Assembly (NCBI RefSeq): GCF_013359595.1
Contig: NZ_JABFMP010000037.1
Span: 1 to 59,328 of the forward strand
DNA: 59,328 bases
From: Pseudomonas sp. C1C7
GTDB taxonomy: Bacteria; Pseudomonadota; Gammaproteobacteria; Pseudomonadales; Pseudomonadaceae
Reading direction: 5' to 3'
Within the stretch, counting starts at the first letter, position 1; every line of letters begins with the position of its first letter. The translations under genes were made by a program, and so were the position numbers. Shown piece by piece: positions 7,157 through 16,976 of the stretch. Under the pieces are notes generated by a model. The model was given only the letters and a program-made list of their open reading frames with translations. It did no database searches and was not told where the DNA came from.

Positions 7157-8498
7157 TCAGTCCACACTCGTTGAACAGGAAGTTACGCAGCCCGTTGGGT
7201 TCACCAGGCTCCAGATTGAAGGGCATGACGCGCACACCCAGACTGTCCATGCTGCTTTCAATACCGAAGTGCTCGTGCAGCATCAGGTTGATCCGCGCCA
7301 GGTAACCTTCGGTGCCCTGCGGACTGGTCAACGGCAGCAGTACCAGCAACAGTTGATGGTCACGGTTGTTACGCAGCGGCAAGTGCAAGTCCAGACCGCG
7401 CTGGCTGCGTTCGAGCAAGCGCGTCAGTTCTTCATTGGGGCGGGTCATTTCGAAGGCGAACAGGCCGGCCGACAACTTGTGTTTCTCGACGTCGACCACC
7501 GAGCGCTTGAGTTGCAGCGTGAAGTGCTGCGCCTCGGAATCCTGCAGGTGCAGCACCTTGGTGTCGCGCTGCAGCAGGTCGGCGATGTGCCCGGCCAGCA
7601 GCGCCAGCAGGCTCAAGGTACGTTCCTGGAAGGCGAAAAACGGCATCTGCCGCACAGCCAGTACCGCCAGCAGACGGCCTTCGGCATCGATCAACGGAAT
7701 GCAGGCCTGAAGCGAGGAGAATTTCCCCACGTTACCGGCTTCGAGCAGTTCCTGGCGCACACTCACCAGCTCGCCACGCTCGAGACACAGTTTGACCAGA
7801 CCATCGTCGACATCCAGAGCACCCATGACGCCAATGGTCGCCAGTGGCGCAGGCTGCACCCGCGCACCGTTTGCGTCCACGCGATAGAGGCCGGCCACTC
7901 GCAGGGAACCATACTGGCCCAGTACCGCGGTGATCGGGTCGGCCAATGCCGCCAGCGCATCGTTTTCGTCCGGCATCACCCGCAGTTTCTCGCGCAGGCC
8001 CAGCAACGAACTGCGCAGACTCTGGTCGCTGCCCGCCACACGCTGTTCCAGCAGATCGTGGGAGACCCGCAGAATCTGGTGCGAACGGGTGAATTCATCG
8101 AGACGATACTGACGGTAGTCGTTGGCCATTTGCAGGCGCTCCAGACGTCGCTCCCACAGGTCGCGAACCTCACCGACCAGCATCCCGCAAACCAGCATGC
8201 CTACGATCCACGACGGCTCGAGCTCCGTGTAACCGGCATGACCGGTGTAGCGCAGGACGAACACTGCCAGCACCAGAATCGCGCCGCTGAACAGGCCGCG
8301 AACAAATCCGTAACGCACACCCAACAGCAGCGGCGCCAGGATCGGCCAAGGAAAACCACCGTGCATCTGCAACGGGTCTTCCGGGGTCAACCACAGGCCG
8401 AGGAGGATGGCCAGGCCGGTCACCAAAAGCGTTTCCAGCCAAGACACCGGGCCACTGGCGCGAGGCGCCAGGCTGTAATCCATGTGTGGAGAATTCAT
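7134..8498 (-). CDS. pelD: PelD, c-di-GMP receptor of the Pel complex
   Basis: Inner-membrane protein with four hydrophobic segments in the first ~115 residues, then a coiled region, a GAF domain and a degenerate GGDEF domain. The c-di-GMP-binding RxxD site is intact as RGLD (Arg370, Asp373 counted from the GTG at 8507), equivalent to R367/D370 of P. aeruginosa PelD. Binding of c-di-GMP switches on Pel synthesis after translation. The ATG at 8498 has a GAG eight bases before it; a GTG at 8507 overlapping the pelC stop by 4 bp is the alternative start. Confidence 0.93.
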   Translation of the reverse strand: MNSPHMDYSLAPRASGPVSWLETLLVTGLAILLGLWLTPEDPLQMHGGFPWPILAPLLLGVRYGFVRGLFSGAILVLAVFVLRYTGHAGYTELEPSWIVGMLVCGMLVGEVRDLWERRLERLQMANDYRQYRLDEFTRSHQILRVSHDLLEQRVAGSDQSLRSSLLGLREKLRVMPDENDALAALADPITAVLGQYGSLRVAGLYRVDANGARVQPAPLATIGVMGALDVDDGLVKLCLERGELVSVRQELLEAGNVGKFSSLQACIPLIDAEGRLLAVLAVRQMPFFAFQERTLSLLALLAGHIADLLQRDTKVLHLQDSEAQHFTLQLKRSVVDVEKHKLSAGLFAFEMTRPNEELTRLLERSQRGLDLHLPLRNNRDHQLLLVLLPLTSPQGTEGYLARINLMLHEHFGIESSMDSLGVRVMPFNLEPGEPNGLRNFLFNECGLNDQQVAV

Positions 8499-8503
8499 CG
8501 CGA

Positions 8504-9022
8504 TCACTCGAACCGAAGGGCGCCAACAAGTTTGTCGAGCACAGTCTGCGCGGTGCCCGCCAGGCTTTCACGGGACCAGCCGGCACGTGCGCCGCTCTTG
8601 CTCCACAGCACCTGACCGTTGCTGGCATCGAGTACGCGCAGGCTGATGCCTACCGCTGGCTCACCGTCCAGACCGTTCTTGTACTGCCACTCTTCAACGC
8701 TGCCGGAGACCACGTAGTCGAGCTTCTGCTGACGAGCCCAGTCGAGAGCGCCGGACAGACGCTCGTTGTCGTCCATCAACGCCTGCTCGCCCTGAGTGCT
8801 GGCCGGGTACACCCGAGGTTTTAGACCGTGGCTGCTGAGTACGCTGATCAGGATCTGCTCGCTGCGCTCACCCGCTTGTGGGGTTTGCGAATAGTTGACC
8901 ATCGGCACCACACCCCATTGCGCGTTGCGTGGCAGGTTCGGGCTTGCTTCATCGGTGAAGCTTGCACAACCGGCAACAAACAGGACGGTCAGTGCCAGGC
9001 TCAGATTACGAATTGTTTGCAT
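8504..9022 (-). CDS. pelC: PelC, outer-membrane lipoprotein
   Basis: 172 residues from the ATG at 9022, which has GGGAG nine bases upstream; the frame stays open further back, to 9061, but a start there would place 13 residues before the signal peptide. The signal ends in the lipobox LFVAGC, with the lipidated Cys at position 19. PelC forms a ring of subunits on the periplasmic side of the outer membrane that funnels the cationic Pel chain to the PelB pore. Size equals P. aeruginosa PelC. Its start lies 28 bp beyond the pelB stop. Confidence 0.93.
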   Translation of the reverse strand: MQTIRNLSLALTVLFVAGCASFTDEASPNLPRNAQWGVVPMVNYSQTPQAGERSEQILISVLSSHGLKPRVYPASTQGEQALMDDNERLSGALDWARQQKLDYVVSGSVEEWQYKNGLDGEPAVGISLRVLDASNGQVLWSKSGARAGWSRESLAGTAQTVLDKLVGALRFE

Positions 9023-9050
9023 ACGTCGTTCTCCCGTAAAAATTCTTTGA

Positions 9051-12000
9051 TCAGCGTCCAAAGCGCACGCCGTAGCTCACACCCATTGTTCCACCGGACT
9101 TGCCGTCCCCGCCTTGTGGCGCGGATTGGTAGCCGAAGGTCAGGGCCAGTTCGTCATCACCCAGCACTTCAAAACCGATCCCGGTATTGATGCCGTAGTT
9201 GAAGGTTTGATCCGTCCATTGCCAGCCCGCCGTCAAATCCACCAGCCAGGTGTATTGCGGATGGGTGCGTACCAGATCCCCAGGCAAGCCACGACGCCAG
9301 GTGCTGCCGAAATACAGCTGGCCATAGCGGCTTTGCAACAGGTCACTGGCTTGTACGGTCGGGATGTCCGCCGGGTCGATCGGCTCGACGACACCATCCT
9401 CGTCAACGAACGGTTCCGGTGGTGCCGCGGAGATGACCGGGCCGCCAAAGTTGCTGGACAAGTAATTGAGCGTGCGGTCCTTGACCTTGTTTTTCTGGTA
9501 ATCGACGCCGCTGCGCACGGACCAGTTGGGACCTGCGAATTCCAGGATGTGGTTGAGCTCCATTTTCAGCGCATGACCGTCACCCAGATCGTCGCCGGCC
9601 CGAGTGGAGAACTTGCGCTGGGCAACTTCCCAGCTGAACTGATCGCGACCGGTCAGGTTGTGACGGCCGCCCAGATACACACGGTCCTGCTGGCCGAAAG
9701 CGCGCATCAGGCCGCTGTCTTCGTTCTTGCGATGCCAGTCCAGACCTGTCTCCAGTTCATTGCTCACACCCAGCTGCCAGGTCCGCGACAGGCCAATGCC
9801 ATTGCGGTCGTCGTCGCTACGCTGGCTGGTGTCGAGGAACAGCTTGTAGCTGCCGTTCTCGACGCCGTGCTGCAAGGTCAGCGCGGCATTGTGCTCTGTG
9901 CCGATTTCCGAAGACTTGATGTCATCGCCACTGTAGTCGCCCTGCTCAACCTGGAGATCGGCGTACAGCTTGTCGCCCAGGTTGTGCGCAATCTCCAGAC
10001 GAGGCCCTTTGAACTCGACACCGCCGAAGTTCTGGTCCTGCCACGATATTTGCGCGCCTTGCGGCGTACGCTCGTGGATCTCCACAGCCTGACGGCGCAG
10101 CTGTTCGCGTACCTCTTCAGGCTGATCGTCACCCAATGCCGACAGACTGGTATCGAGGGCTTCGTTCAAGCGACCCAGGCGGTTGAGCGCCTGAGCCCGT
10201 TGCGCCGGGTTCAGATCGCTGCTGGCCAACAGGGCTTCGACCTGCGACTTGTTGCGGCTGCGCAGGGCTTCCTGGATCTGCTCGTAGCGCTCGACCTTCA
10301 AGCCCTGGCTACGTGCCCATGCCAGCCATTCATCCTTTTGCGATTCCGAATTGGTTGCGTCCAGACGCGCCAACAGGCGTTGGAACCACAACTGAAGCAT
10401 GGCGGGCGAGCCGTCCTTCCACTTCAGCAATTCCTGCTGCGCCTTCTTCGGCGAATAGCTGCTGGTCATCAGACGAAGCCAGACCGCATAGCGTTGCGAC
10501 GACGGCTTGATGTCCTCGCCTTCCGGGCTGCGCAACAGCTTCAGGCGCAAGCGCTGGGCGGCATCTTCATAGCCGGCGTTTTCCAGCGCATCGGCATAGG
10601 CCGCACGTACCAGCCAGTCGTTCGGACTGGTCTTGAGGTACATGCGATACCAGGCGAGTGCTTCAGCATCGCGCCCCAGCAGCTGGCTGGCACTGGCGAA
10701 CGGCAGCCACAACAAACGGTCCTGACGCGCAATGTCGCGCCATTGGGTCATCAGCGGCTTGAGTTTCGCGGTGTTGGCCTGATCGACGTAGAACCACACC
10801 AGTTGCTCACGGAACAGGTTGTCATTCGGGTAGCGTGCCAGCCCCTCCTGATACAGACGCTCGGCCTCTTCGGCATTGCCCTGCTTGGCCGCCAACGCAC
10901 CACGCATCGCCAGCACCTGGGCCTGGTCATAGGCATCCGGATATTGCTCGGCGTCCTTGAGCAGCGACACCACCAGCGTCCAGTCGTCCAGCTCCTGAGC
11001 CTGCTGCAGCGCTTCGACCAGACGCTGCGGATCGCGGGTACGCTCCCAGCTGCCGATGGTCAGCGTCAAGGCGCGTTTCGGGTCGCGCGTGCGGTACATC
11101 GCGATCAGCTGGCTCTCGTCGCCACTGGTCAACTTGCCATTGATCGAGAGCAATTTTTCCAGGGAAACCCGCAAATCCTCATCGCGCTCCAGATCCCAGG
11201 CCAGGGATGCGCGGGTGTGCCAGTAATTCTCGTCCTCGATGGTCGGATCATCGTCCTGCACCACCTTCCACGCGGACTCGTTATCGAACAGTTTGAAGTA
11301 GGTGTTGGCCCAGTCGACCTGCTCGGTGGTATTGAGCTTGAAGCGCTTGGCATAGCTCTCATAGACCTTGGCCTTGGTCTCGAACTGCCCGGTGTTTTCC
11401 AGGTTCTGCAACAGACGCGTCCACGCCAGGCGATGCGACGGGTATTTGCGCAGATATTTGTGGAACCAGGCTTCAGCCTCTTGCGGCGTGCCGCGCGATT
11501 CATGGCCGTAGTTCAGCGCGTCGATTTCGATATCGGTCAGCGCACGCTGATCCATGATCTCTTCGAGCAAAGGAATCGAACGATCGAAGTCAAACTGCTG
11601 ACTCGCCAGACGCCATGCGTGCTCGCGCAGCTTCGGGTCTTCGCGCAGCCGCAGCAGGCTGATCCAGTAGGTCAGCGCGGCTTCGTTATCGCCACGCCAT
11701 TCACCCAAATGGGCCATTTGCTCAAGCAACGCCTGATCTTCAGGGTGATCGATAACCAGTTGCTGACCGGTTTCCCAGGCGCCCGCAAGGTCGCCGATGG
11801 CCAGGCGAACATGGAAAGCCTTCAACGGGATCTGCGGGTTCTCCGGCTGCAGGACCTGCCACTGCGCGAGCACTCGCTGCGCCAGATCAAAGCGCTTGTT
11901 CGCGACCGCGACATCGACGCCTTGCTCCAGCCAGGCAACATCGGTCTGTGGATTGGTCAGCTGCGGCAATTCGTCGGCCAGCACCTGCGCCGCCTGTTCG

Positions 12001-12674
12001 CCACGACCGGCGGACAACAGGCTGTCGAAAGCCAGTTTCGAGAATTCGCGACGCTCAGTGGCGTCCTTGGCTTCTCTTTTGAGCTGCTGGTAGATGTCCG
12101 CTGCATGGCCCGGCTGCTCGCCTGCCATGAACCAGTGGGCGGCGGACTTCAGCGATTCGGTACGCAGCTTCGGCTCACGGTCGGCAATTTCCTCGTAGAC
12201 GCCGGCGGCGAAAGCCGGGGCCTGCAATTCCAGCGCGAGCTTGGCCAGGGTTTGCAATTGCGGCGTTGGCAACTTTCGATGATCGAAGGTTTTGAACCGC
12301 TCGACCAATGCCTGCTGTGCAATCAGATCGTTGCTGGTTTCGGCAACCAGTGCGTCAATCTGCAGACGATAAAAAGCCTGCATATCCGCCGTCGGATTGG
12401 GCCAGGCCTCAAGATGCCGCCGGGCCTTTTCGTACTCGCCCAGACGAATCAGCAGATCGATCAGCTGCATGCGCAGGTGATCATCGTCCGGGTGAGCCGC
12501 CAGCAGCAGTTCGGCATAGTTGGCCGAGACAGCGTCCGGTTCACGACCATCGGGCTGGAATACTTCTTCACGCTGGAAGGTCGCCCACAGCAGACCTCCC
12601 ACGGCAACCGCGACCACCGCCAGAGCCCATGGATTGAGCAGACGACTGTTTTTAGTTGCAGAGGAGTTGACCAT
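9051..12674 (-). CDS. pelB: PelB, outer-membrane porin with TPR scaffold
   Basis: 1207 residues: an N-terminal hydrophobic anchor (about 14-32), a very long periplasmic array of TPR helices (about 45-870), and a C-terminal beta-barrel (about 890-1207) with alternating strands ending in a terminal aromatic-poor GVRFGR. It is the secretion pore for Pel; the TPRs hold PelA and guide the polymer. Length is close to the 1193-residue P. aeruginosa protein. The start overlaps the end of pelA by 23 bp. Confidence 0.95.
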   Translation of the reverse strand: MVNSSATKNSRLLNPWALAVVAVAVGGLLWATFQREEVFQPDGREPDAVSANYAELLLAAHPDDDHLRMQLIDLLIRLGEYEKARRHLEAWPNPTADMQAFYRLQIDALVAETSNDLIAQQALVERFKTFDHRKLPTPQLQTLAKLALELQAPAFAAGVYEEIADREPKLRTESLKSAAHWFMAGEQPGHAADIYQQLKREAKDATERREFSKLAFDSLLSAGRGEQAAQVLADELPQLTNPQTDVAWLEQGVDVAVANKRFDLAQRVLAQWQVLQPENPQIPLKAFHVRLAIGDLAGAWETGQQLVIDHPEDQALLEQMAHLGEWRGDNEAALTYWISLLRLREDPKLREHAWRLASQQFDFDRSIPLLEEIMDQRALTDIEIDALNYGHESRGTPQEAEAWFHKYLRKYPSHRLAWTRLLQNLENTGQFETKAKVYESYAKRFKLNTTEQVDWANTYFKLFDNESAWKVVQDDDPTIEDENYWHTRASLAWDLERDEDLRVSLEKLLSINGKLTSGDESQLIAMYRTRDPKRALTLTIGSWERTRDPQRLVEALQQAQELDDWTLVVSLLKDAEQYPDAYDQAQVLAMRGALAAKQGNAEEAERLYQEGLARYPNDNLFREQLVWFYVDQANTAKLKPLMTQWRDIARQDRLLWLPFASASQLLGRDAEALAWYRMYLKTSPNDWLVRAAYADALENAGYEDAAQRLRLKLLRSPEGEDIKPSSQRYAVWLRLMTSSYSPKKAQQELLKWKDGSPAMLQLWFQRLLARLDATNSESQKDEWLAWARSQGLKVERYEQIQEALRSRNKSQVEALLASSDLNPAQRAQALNRLGRLNEALDTSLSALGDDQPEEVREQLRRQAVEIHERTPQGAQISWQDQNFGGVEFKGPRLEIAHNLGDKLYADLQVEQGDYSGDDIKSSEIGTEHNAALTLQHGVENGSYKLFLDTSQRSDDDRNGIGLSRTWQLGVSNELETGLDWHRKNEDSGLMRAFGQQDRVYLGGRHNLTGRDQFSWEVAQRKFSTRAGDDLGDGHALKMELNHILEFAGPNWSVRSGVDYQKNKVKDRTLNYLSSNFGGPVISAAPPEPFVDEDGVVEPIDPADIPTVQASDLLQSRYGQLYFGSTWRRGLPGDLVRTHPQYTWLVDLTAGWQWTDQTFNYGINTGIGFEVLGDDELALTFGYQSAPQGGDGKSGGTMGVSYGVRFGR

Positions 12675-15465
12675 TACTCACCTGCTTCATTGGTAATTGA
12701 AAAGTCCACAGCCCGGCAGACGACTTGCCTGCAAAACGCTGCCCATCCACTTCAACCCGGCAAGCGCTTGCCGAGCGTACCGAGAACGTCAGATCGAACT
12801 GCCCGGCAAACGAAAAACTCACGCGTTGATCATCCAGGTACTTCCAGTCCACCAAGGGCAGATTGGCGTCCTCCAGCGCCGGCCGGGTGTCCCGATCCGG
12901 GCGCAGGACCAGCAACGCACGGTCGCTGCTCAGGGCCACATAGCGGCCTTGCGGAATATCGCGAACACCGGCCACACCCTGCGAACGCAGCAGATCCGGC
13001 CAACCCATTTGCGGGTCCAGGCGCACGGTGCGCAATGCATCCATGCCGCGAATCTGCCAGTTGCCATCGGCGGTTCGTGCAACGCTGGCCTGATACAAGC
13101 CGTGCATCCGGTCGATGTAATCACTCATCCACAGCGAGATCGGCTTCTGCTCGCGCATGAAGCTGTAGATATCGTGCATGGCCTTGATCGAGGCTTGTTT
13201 GGTGCTCGAGTAGAAGTGGTAGTAAAGGTGCAGGCCGCGCAGGCGGCGTGGGCTGTCAGTCAGTTCGAAGGTTTCGATCAACTCGCGAAAGCCGTAGTAC
13301 GGGCCATGCCACAGGTTGGTGTAGAGGTTCTCGTTGATGATCGGCGCGTAGTACTGCAAGCCGCCTTCGGTGGGACGCAACAGCGGGTTCAGACCGGTCA
13401 GCGAAGGATCGGCCTTAGTCATCATCGTTTCGGCGCCATTGACGTTTTTCAGTCCCGCGTCGTAGGCAATCTTCAGGGTCGACGCGCCAGGCAGGGCGTC
13501 ACCTGGCCAGAACACCATCTTCACCGGCTTTTCCGGGGTGGTGAGCTGCTGGTTGATGTAGTCGCGCGAGCCGACCACCTCGCGATAGAAGTCGATTTTG
13601 TCGTAGCCCGGAATGACCATGTTCATGCCGTATTCAGGCTTGAAATTTTCGCGCTTCCTGGTCTTTTCCGGCTGCATGAAAAACGGGTGGCTAAAGGTGT
13701 GGGTGGCCACTTCAACCTTGGGGTTTGCAAAAATCTCGCGAGCGATGGGCTCAAGCTCACGGGCCAGATGCGGGAACTTGCCGTGCGGCGAAATCTCGCC
13801 TTCGATGATCGATACCGACGTCAGGAAAGGGTTGGGCTTGATGTAGTCGTCCAGCGTGTGACGACCAGCGTAGGGAGTGCCACGCACTTCGGCACGGGAT
13901 GGAAAACCGTCGCCATCGATGTGCACGGTCGCGATGCGACGGCCGTTTTCGGTGGTGACGTCCGGGCGTGGCTGCTCAGGCAGGCGCAGGCTGGCCTTGA
14001 GGAAGGCGAACGGATCGAGAATCCAGCGACTGCGCTCGTTGTTCACTTCAAGAAGGTAAGGCGCCAATGCCAGTCCGCCCCAATCGCCAATGACGACCGG
14101 GTCGTAGGTTTCGCCAGCTTCGTTTTTCAGCGACAGCGCGGATGTCGGCCCCTTGGGCAATACCGAAACAGCGGTCAGGTCGCGGGATCGGGGCTGCACC
14201 GGTGCTTCAAAAGCGCCAACCAGCGCTTTGTCTTGATGAGTGACGGTCAGGGTTTGCGTACCCGGCGGAGCTTCACGTGTCAGGCCCATGCGCTTGAGCA
14301 GAACCCGGTCTTCGATCGGCAGACCGGAGAAGAACACCACGGGTACGTGCTCGTCCAGTCGCGCAACGACGAAGCGATTGAAAGCCGCCGCGTCCTGCGG
14401 CGAGCCGCTGGTCATCCAGGTGATGACCCCGGCATACAGGCCACTGAAGCCATACTTCGGCATGGAGCTGTTGGCCGGGATGTAATCGACGCGATAACCC
14501 AGGTATTCGAGCAGACCGCCGAGATAGGTATGACCGGCGTTATCCGCCAGCTCACCTTCGCGTGGGTCGTAAACCAGGGCCACGCGACGCGGCTGGATTT
14601 CGATGTTGCTGATGCCCATCGAGTTCAGGTCAGGGGTGCTGATAAAAGGAATGAAGCCTTCATCACGCAGACGCTTGGCCAGCTTGCGCGCTTCTTCACG
14701 ACGCTCCGGTGGCAGGTAGTCGATGGCCACTAGCGGAATGCCTTTGGCACGCAACGGCTGCAACTGACCCAGCAGCCATTGGCGATCGGCTTCCGGCACT
14801 GGACGATAGCGCTTGGCGGCCGGATCCCAACCGGCGTACAGCGACTCGAATCCTACGGCAGCCGCCACCCCATCGAGCTCGGGCAATACCTCAAAGCCGC
14901 GGTTGAAGAACAACTTCAGTTTTGGCTGCTGCTTGTGCAGTTCACGCAGGAAACTGGCAAGGCCGGCACGCTGGGCTTCCTGCGTTGCCTTGGGCAGCAG
15001 GGTGAAGCTGTCGAGGGTATCGAGAAACAGGCCGCCATAACCCTGGGCTTGCAATTGCTTGGCACGGCCGAGCAAGTGTTCACGCCAGGCGGGAGCCGTC
15101 AGGTCCATGATCTGGCTGTTCCACGAGTCATTACGCATCGGGGAAACGGCTTTGGTCAGGCCGGCTTTAGCGATCTCGGCCTTGGAGCCGTCGAACTCGC
15201 CCACGGACAGGTAAGCGAACGGCTCACTGCCCATCGTGCGCAGGCTTTTGACATCAGCCGTGGTCATGTGCCCCGGCTCCACGACGGCCCATTCGAACTG
15301 CGCCAATTCAGCCAATGGCGGCTCATCGGCATACCAGAAGGTAACGCTGGAGGGCGACGGAAGTGCAGCGGCCTGCACGGCAGGCCCGCTCACGCACAAA
15401 GCCAGAGCGGCTAACAGTCGTTTGGCGACCGAGCGGACACGCGTCCTGCGAAAAACGATTTCCAT
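12652..15465 (-). CDS. pelA: PelA, periplasmic Pel deacetylase and hydrolase
   Basis: 937 residues. An Arg-rich signal peptide (1 to about 33) leads into a glycoside-hydrolase domain (about 40-290) with the catalytic Glu207 in VGFESLYAGWD, a middle domain, then a polysaccharide deacetylase domain with metal ligands Asp517/Asp519 in HIDGDG and His589/His593 in HTFSH, and a C-terminal beta domain. These match E218, D528, D530, H600 and H604 of P. aeruginosa PelA. The enzyme partially deacetylates Pel before export and can cut it. It follows pelX by 61 bp. Confidence 0.95.
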   Translation of the reverse strand: MEIVFRRTRVRSVAKRLLAALALCVSGPAVQAAALPSPSSVTFWYADEPPLAELAQFEWAVVEPGHMTTADVKSLRTMGSEPFAYLSVGEFDGSKAEIAKAGLTKAVSPMRNDSWNSQIMDLTAPAWREHLLGRAKQLQAQGYGGLFLDTLDSFTLLPKATQEAQRAGLASFLRELHKQQPKLKLFFNRGFEVLPELDGVAAAVGFESLYAGWDPAAKRYRPVPEADRQWLLGQLQPLRAKGIPLVAIDYLPPERREEARKLAKRLRDEGFIPFISTPDLNSMGISNIEIQPRRVALVYDPREGELADNAGHTYLGGLLEYLGYRVDYIPANSSMPKYGFSGLYAGVITWMTSGSPQDAAAFNRFVVARLDEHVPVVFFSGLPIEDRVLLKRMGLTREAPPGTQTLTVTHQDKALVGAFEAPVQPRSRDLTAVSVLPKGPTSALSLKNEAGETYDPVVIGDWGGLALAPYLLEVNNERSRWILDPFAFLKASLRLPEQPRPDVTTENGRRIATVHIDGDGFPSRAEVRGTPYAGRHTLDDYIKPNPFLTSVSIIEGEISPHGKFPHLARELEPIAREIFANPKVEVATHTFSHPFFMQPEKTRKRENFKPEYGMNMVIPGYDKIDFYREVVGSRDYINQQLTTPEKPVKMVFWPGDALPGASTLKIAYDAGLKNVNGAETMMTKADPSLTGLNPLLRPTEGGLQYYAPIINENLYTNLWHGPYYGFRELIETFELTDSPRRLRGLHLYYHFYSSTKQASIKAMHDIYSFMREQKPISLWMSDYIDRMHGLYQASVARTADGNWQIRGMDALRTVRLDPQMGWPDLLRSQGVAGVRDIPQGRYVALSSDRALLVLRPDRDTRPALEDANLPLVDWKYLDDQRVSFSFAGQFDLTFSVRSASACRVEVDGQRFAGKSSAGLWTFQLPMKQVSNGQLLCN

Positions 15466-15526
15466 AACTCACTCTTGAATTGTATGAACCAATATCACTG
15501 CACCCGAAGCAGTTACACCGAACGGG

Positions 15527-16459
15527 TTACAGACTGCGGATCAACTGCGCCAATCCGTTGCCGATCGACGTCGGCTCCGGAAGGTCAAAGCGCTCGAGCA
15601 AACGAGTATTGTTGGCGCGCGAGTGGCGAATATCGCCCTGACGTGGCGCCTGATAGTTCACCGTCAAGGGAGTGCCGGTAGCGGTTCCCAATTCGGCGAT
15701 CAGATCATTGAGGCTGGTGGATCGGCTCAAGCCGATGTTCACGGCACCCGGTTGCGGCTCCTTCATCTCCACGGCCTGGAGCAGAATCTTTACCAGGTCC
15801 TGGACATAGACGAAGTCGCGGGTTTGCTTGCCGTCGCCGAAAATCGACACCGGCAGTTTCTTCATCGCACGCTCGGTAAAGATGCTGATCACGCCGGAGT
15901 ACGGCGAAGATGGATCCTGGCGTGGGCCGAAGATGTTGAAGAAACGCAGGACTACCGGCTCCAGGCCGTGTTCTCGGCGATAGAAGTCCAGGTAGTACTC
16001 GCTCGCCAGTTTGTCGCTGGCGTAAGGCGTCAGAGGAGATTTCGGGGTGTCTTCGTCGATGGCGGTGCCTTCACCGTTGTTGCCATAGATGGCAGCACTG
16101 GAGGCAAACACGACGCGCTTGATGCCGGCTTTCGCCATGCTTTCGCAAACGTTCAGGGTGCCGACGAAATTGGCCTGGTGAGTCGAAACAGGGTCGTCAA
16201 CCGACGCCTGCACCGAAGCCACTGCCGCCAAATGTACGACGGCGCCGCAATCGCGCATGGCCTGATTTACGACGCTGCTGTCGGCAACATCACCGGTAAT
16301 CAGTTCCAGGCCGGATTTGTCCATCGGCAGATTGCTGACTTTGCCGGTCGACAGATTGTCCAGAACGCGAACTTTGTATCCCTTGGCCAGCAAGGCTTCC
16401 ACAAGATGCGACCCAATGAAACCCGCCCCGCCAGTGACCAGTACGCGCTCAACAAACAT
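15527..16459 (-). CDS. pelX: PelX, UDP-GlcNAc C4-epimerase
   Basis: 310 residues, extended short-chain dehydrogenase fold: NAD-binding TGGAGFIGSH near residue 9, and the YxxxK pair Tyr146/Lys150 in YASDK. A start ATG with AGGAAG upstream heads the operon. In pseudomonads such as P. protegens the gene ahead of pelA encodes PelX, which interconverts UDP-GlcNAc and UDP-GalNAc to feed PelF. A general galE-type epimerase cannot be excluded from sequence alone, but position and length fit PelX. Confidence 0.88.
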   Translation of the reverse strand: MFVERVLVTGGAGFIGSHLVEALLAKGYKVRVLDNLSTGKVSNLPMDKSGLELITGDVADSSVVNQAMRDCGAVVHLAAVASVQASVDDPVSTHQANFVGTLNVCESMAKAGIKRVVFASSAAIYGNNGEGTAIDEDTPKSPLTPYASDKLASEYYLDFYRREHGLEPVVLRFFNIFGPRQDPSSPYSGVISIFTERAMKKLPVSIFGDGKQTRDFVYVQDLVKILLQAVEMKEPQPGAVNIGLSRSTSLNDLIAELGTATGTPLTVNYQAPRQGDIRHSRANNTRLLERFDLPEPTSIGNGLAQLIRSL

Positions 16460-16578
16460 GAAATTTCTTCCTGAAGATTCAAGCGGATACCAGATTGATT
16501 AGTCCGCTAACGGTGTGTGATCGGTTCCAGCATAGACCAATGTGGAGCAAGTGATACCAGGCGGTCACAACCGACGGC

Positions 16579-16600
16579 TTTATGGCGCAAAGCCATTAAA
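16579..16600. promoter_or_regulatory. Palindrome at the predicted pel start site
   Basis: TTTATGGC, five bases, GCCATTAAA: an inverted repeat placed just downstream of the candidate pel promoter. The TGGC-N5-GCCA core resembles ribbon-helix-helix operators such as that of AmrZ, a known pel regulator in other pseudomonads. The regulator is an inference. Confidence 0.3.
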
Positions 16601-16609
16601 ACGCTATCG

Positions 16610-16638
16610 ATGATGGGAGATTCAGCGATTACTGTCAA
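16610..16638 (-). promoter_or_regulatory. Candidate sigma-70 promoter of the pel operon
   Basis: Minus strand: a perfect TTGACA (-35, 16638-16633), a 17-bp spacer, and CATCAT (-10, 16615-16610; four of six consensus positions). It would start transcription near 16603, about 145 nt before pelX. Only inspected by eye. Confidence 0.35.
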
Positions 16639-16762
16639 TAGGTTGTCGATTTCACTGCCGAGCGGTGAACGCCATGGGAAAACAGTCATTATTTTGACGA
16701 CAATGATCGGATCCAAACGAGTGTAATTGAATGTGACGCAAGCTGGCACCCTGCCCTCAGCC

Positions 16763-16920
16763 TTGACACCAAAATTCAATTCTCTTCACGTTAAACAGAA
16801 TGCCCGCACGCCACCCCACACATGAACATTTCTTCACCCCTGCCCAGGACCAGAACCTGTACATTTCCCTCGCTCATTCAAGAAACTACGGTTTGCCCGC
16901 CCTCCCGCGGGCTTTTTTTT
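16763..16920 (+). ncRNA. Possible small RNA ending in an orphan terminator
   Basis: No plus-strand gene precedes the strong terminator at 16895-16920, so something else must be terminated there. A TTGACA lies at 16763-16768, but the following -10 is weak. The intervening RNA would be about 110 nt, C-rich and unstructured before the terminator stem. It could also just be a leader of the downstream acetyltransferase subject to attenuation. Confidence 0.3.
16895..16920 (+). terminator. Rho-independent terminator without an upstream gene
   Basis: GCCCGC, six-base loop, GCGGGC, then eight T. It lies about 57 bp before the acetyltransferase start and faces the same way. Confidence 0.8.
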
Positions 16921-16976
16921 GCCTGTAGATTGCCAGGCATTCTCTGCGTCCATGGGCCGATGGCCCGGAGTTTCCG

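Noticed and set aside
9114..13160. 1348-codon open frame opposite pelB and pelA
   Set aside because: It is the low-stop antisense frame of GC-rich coding DNA. It has no recognisable domain, and the other strand matches PelB and PelA throughout.
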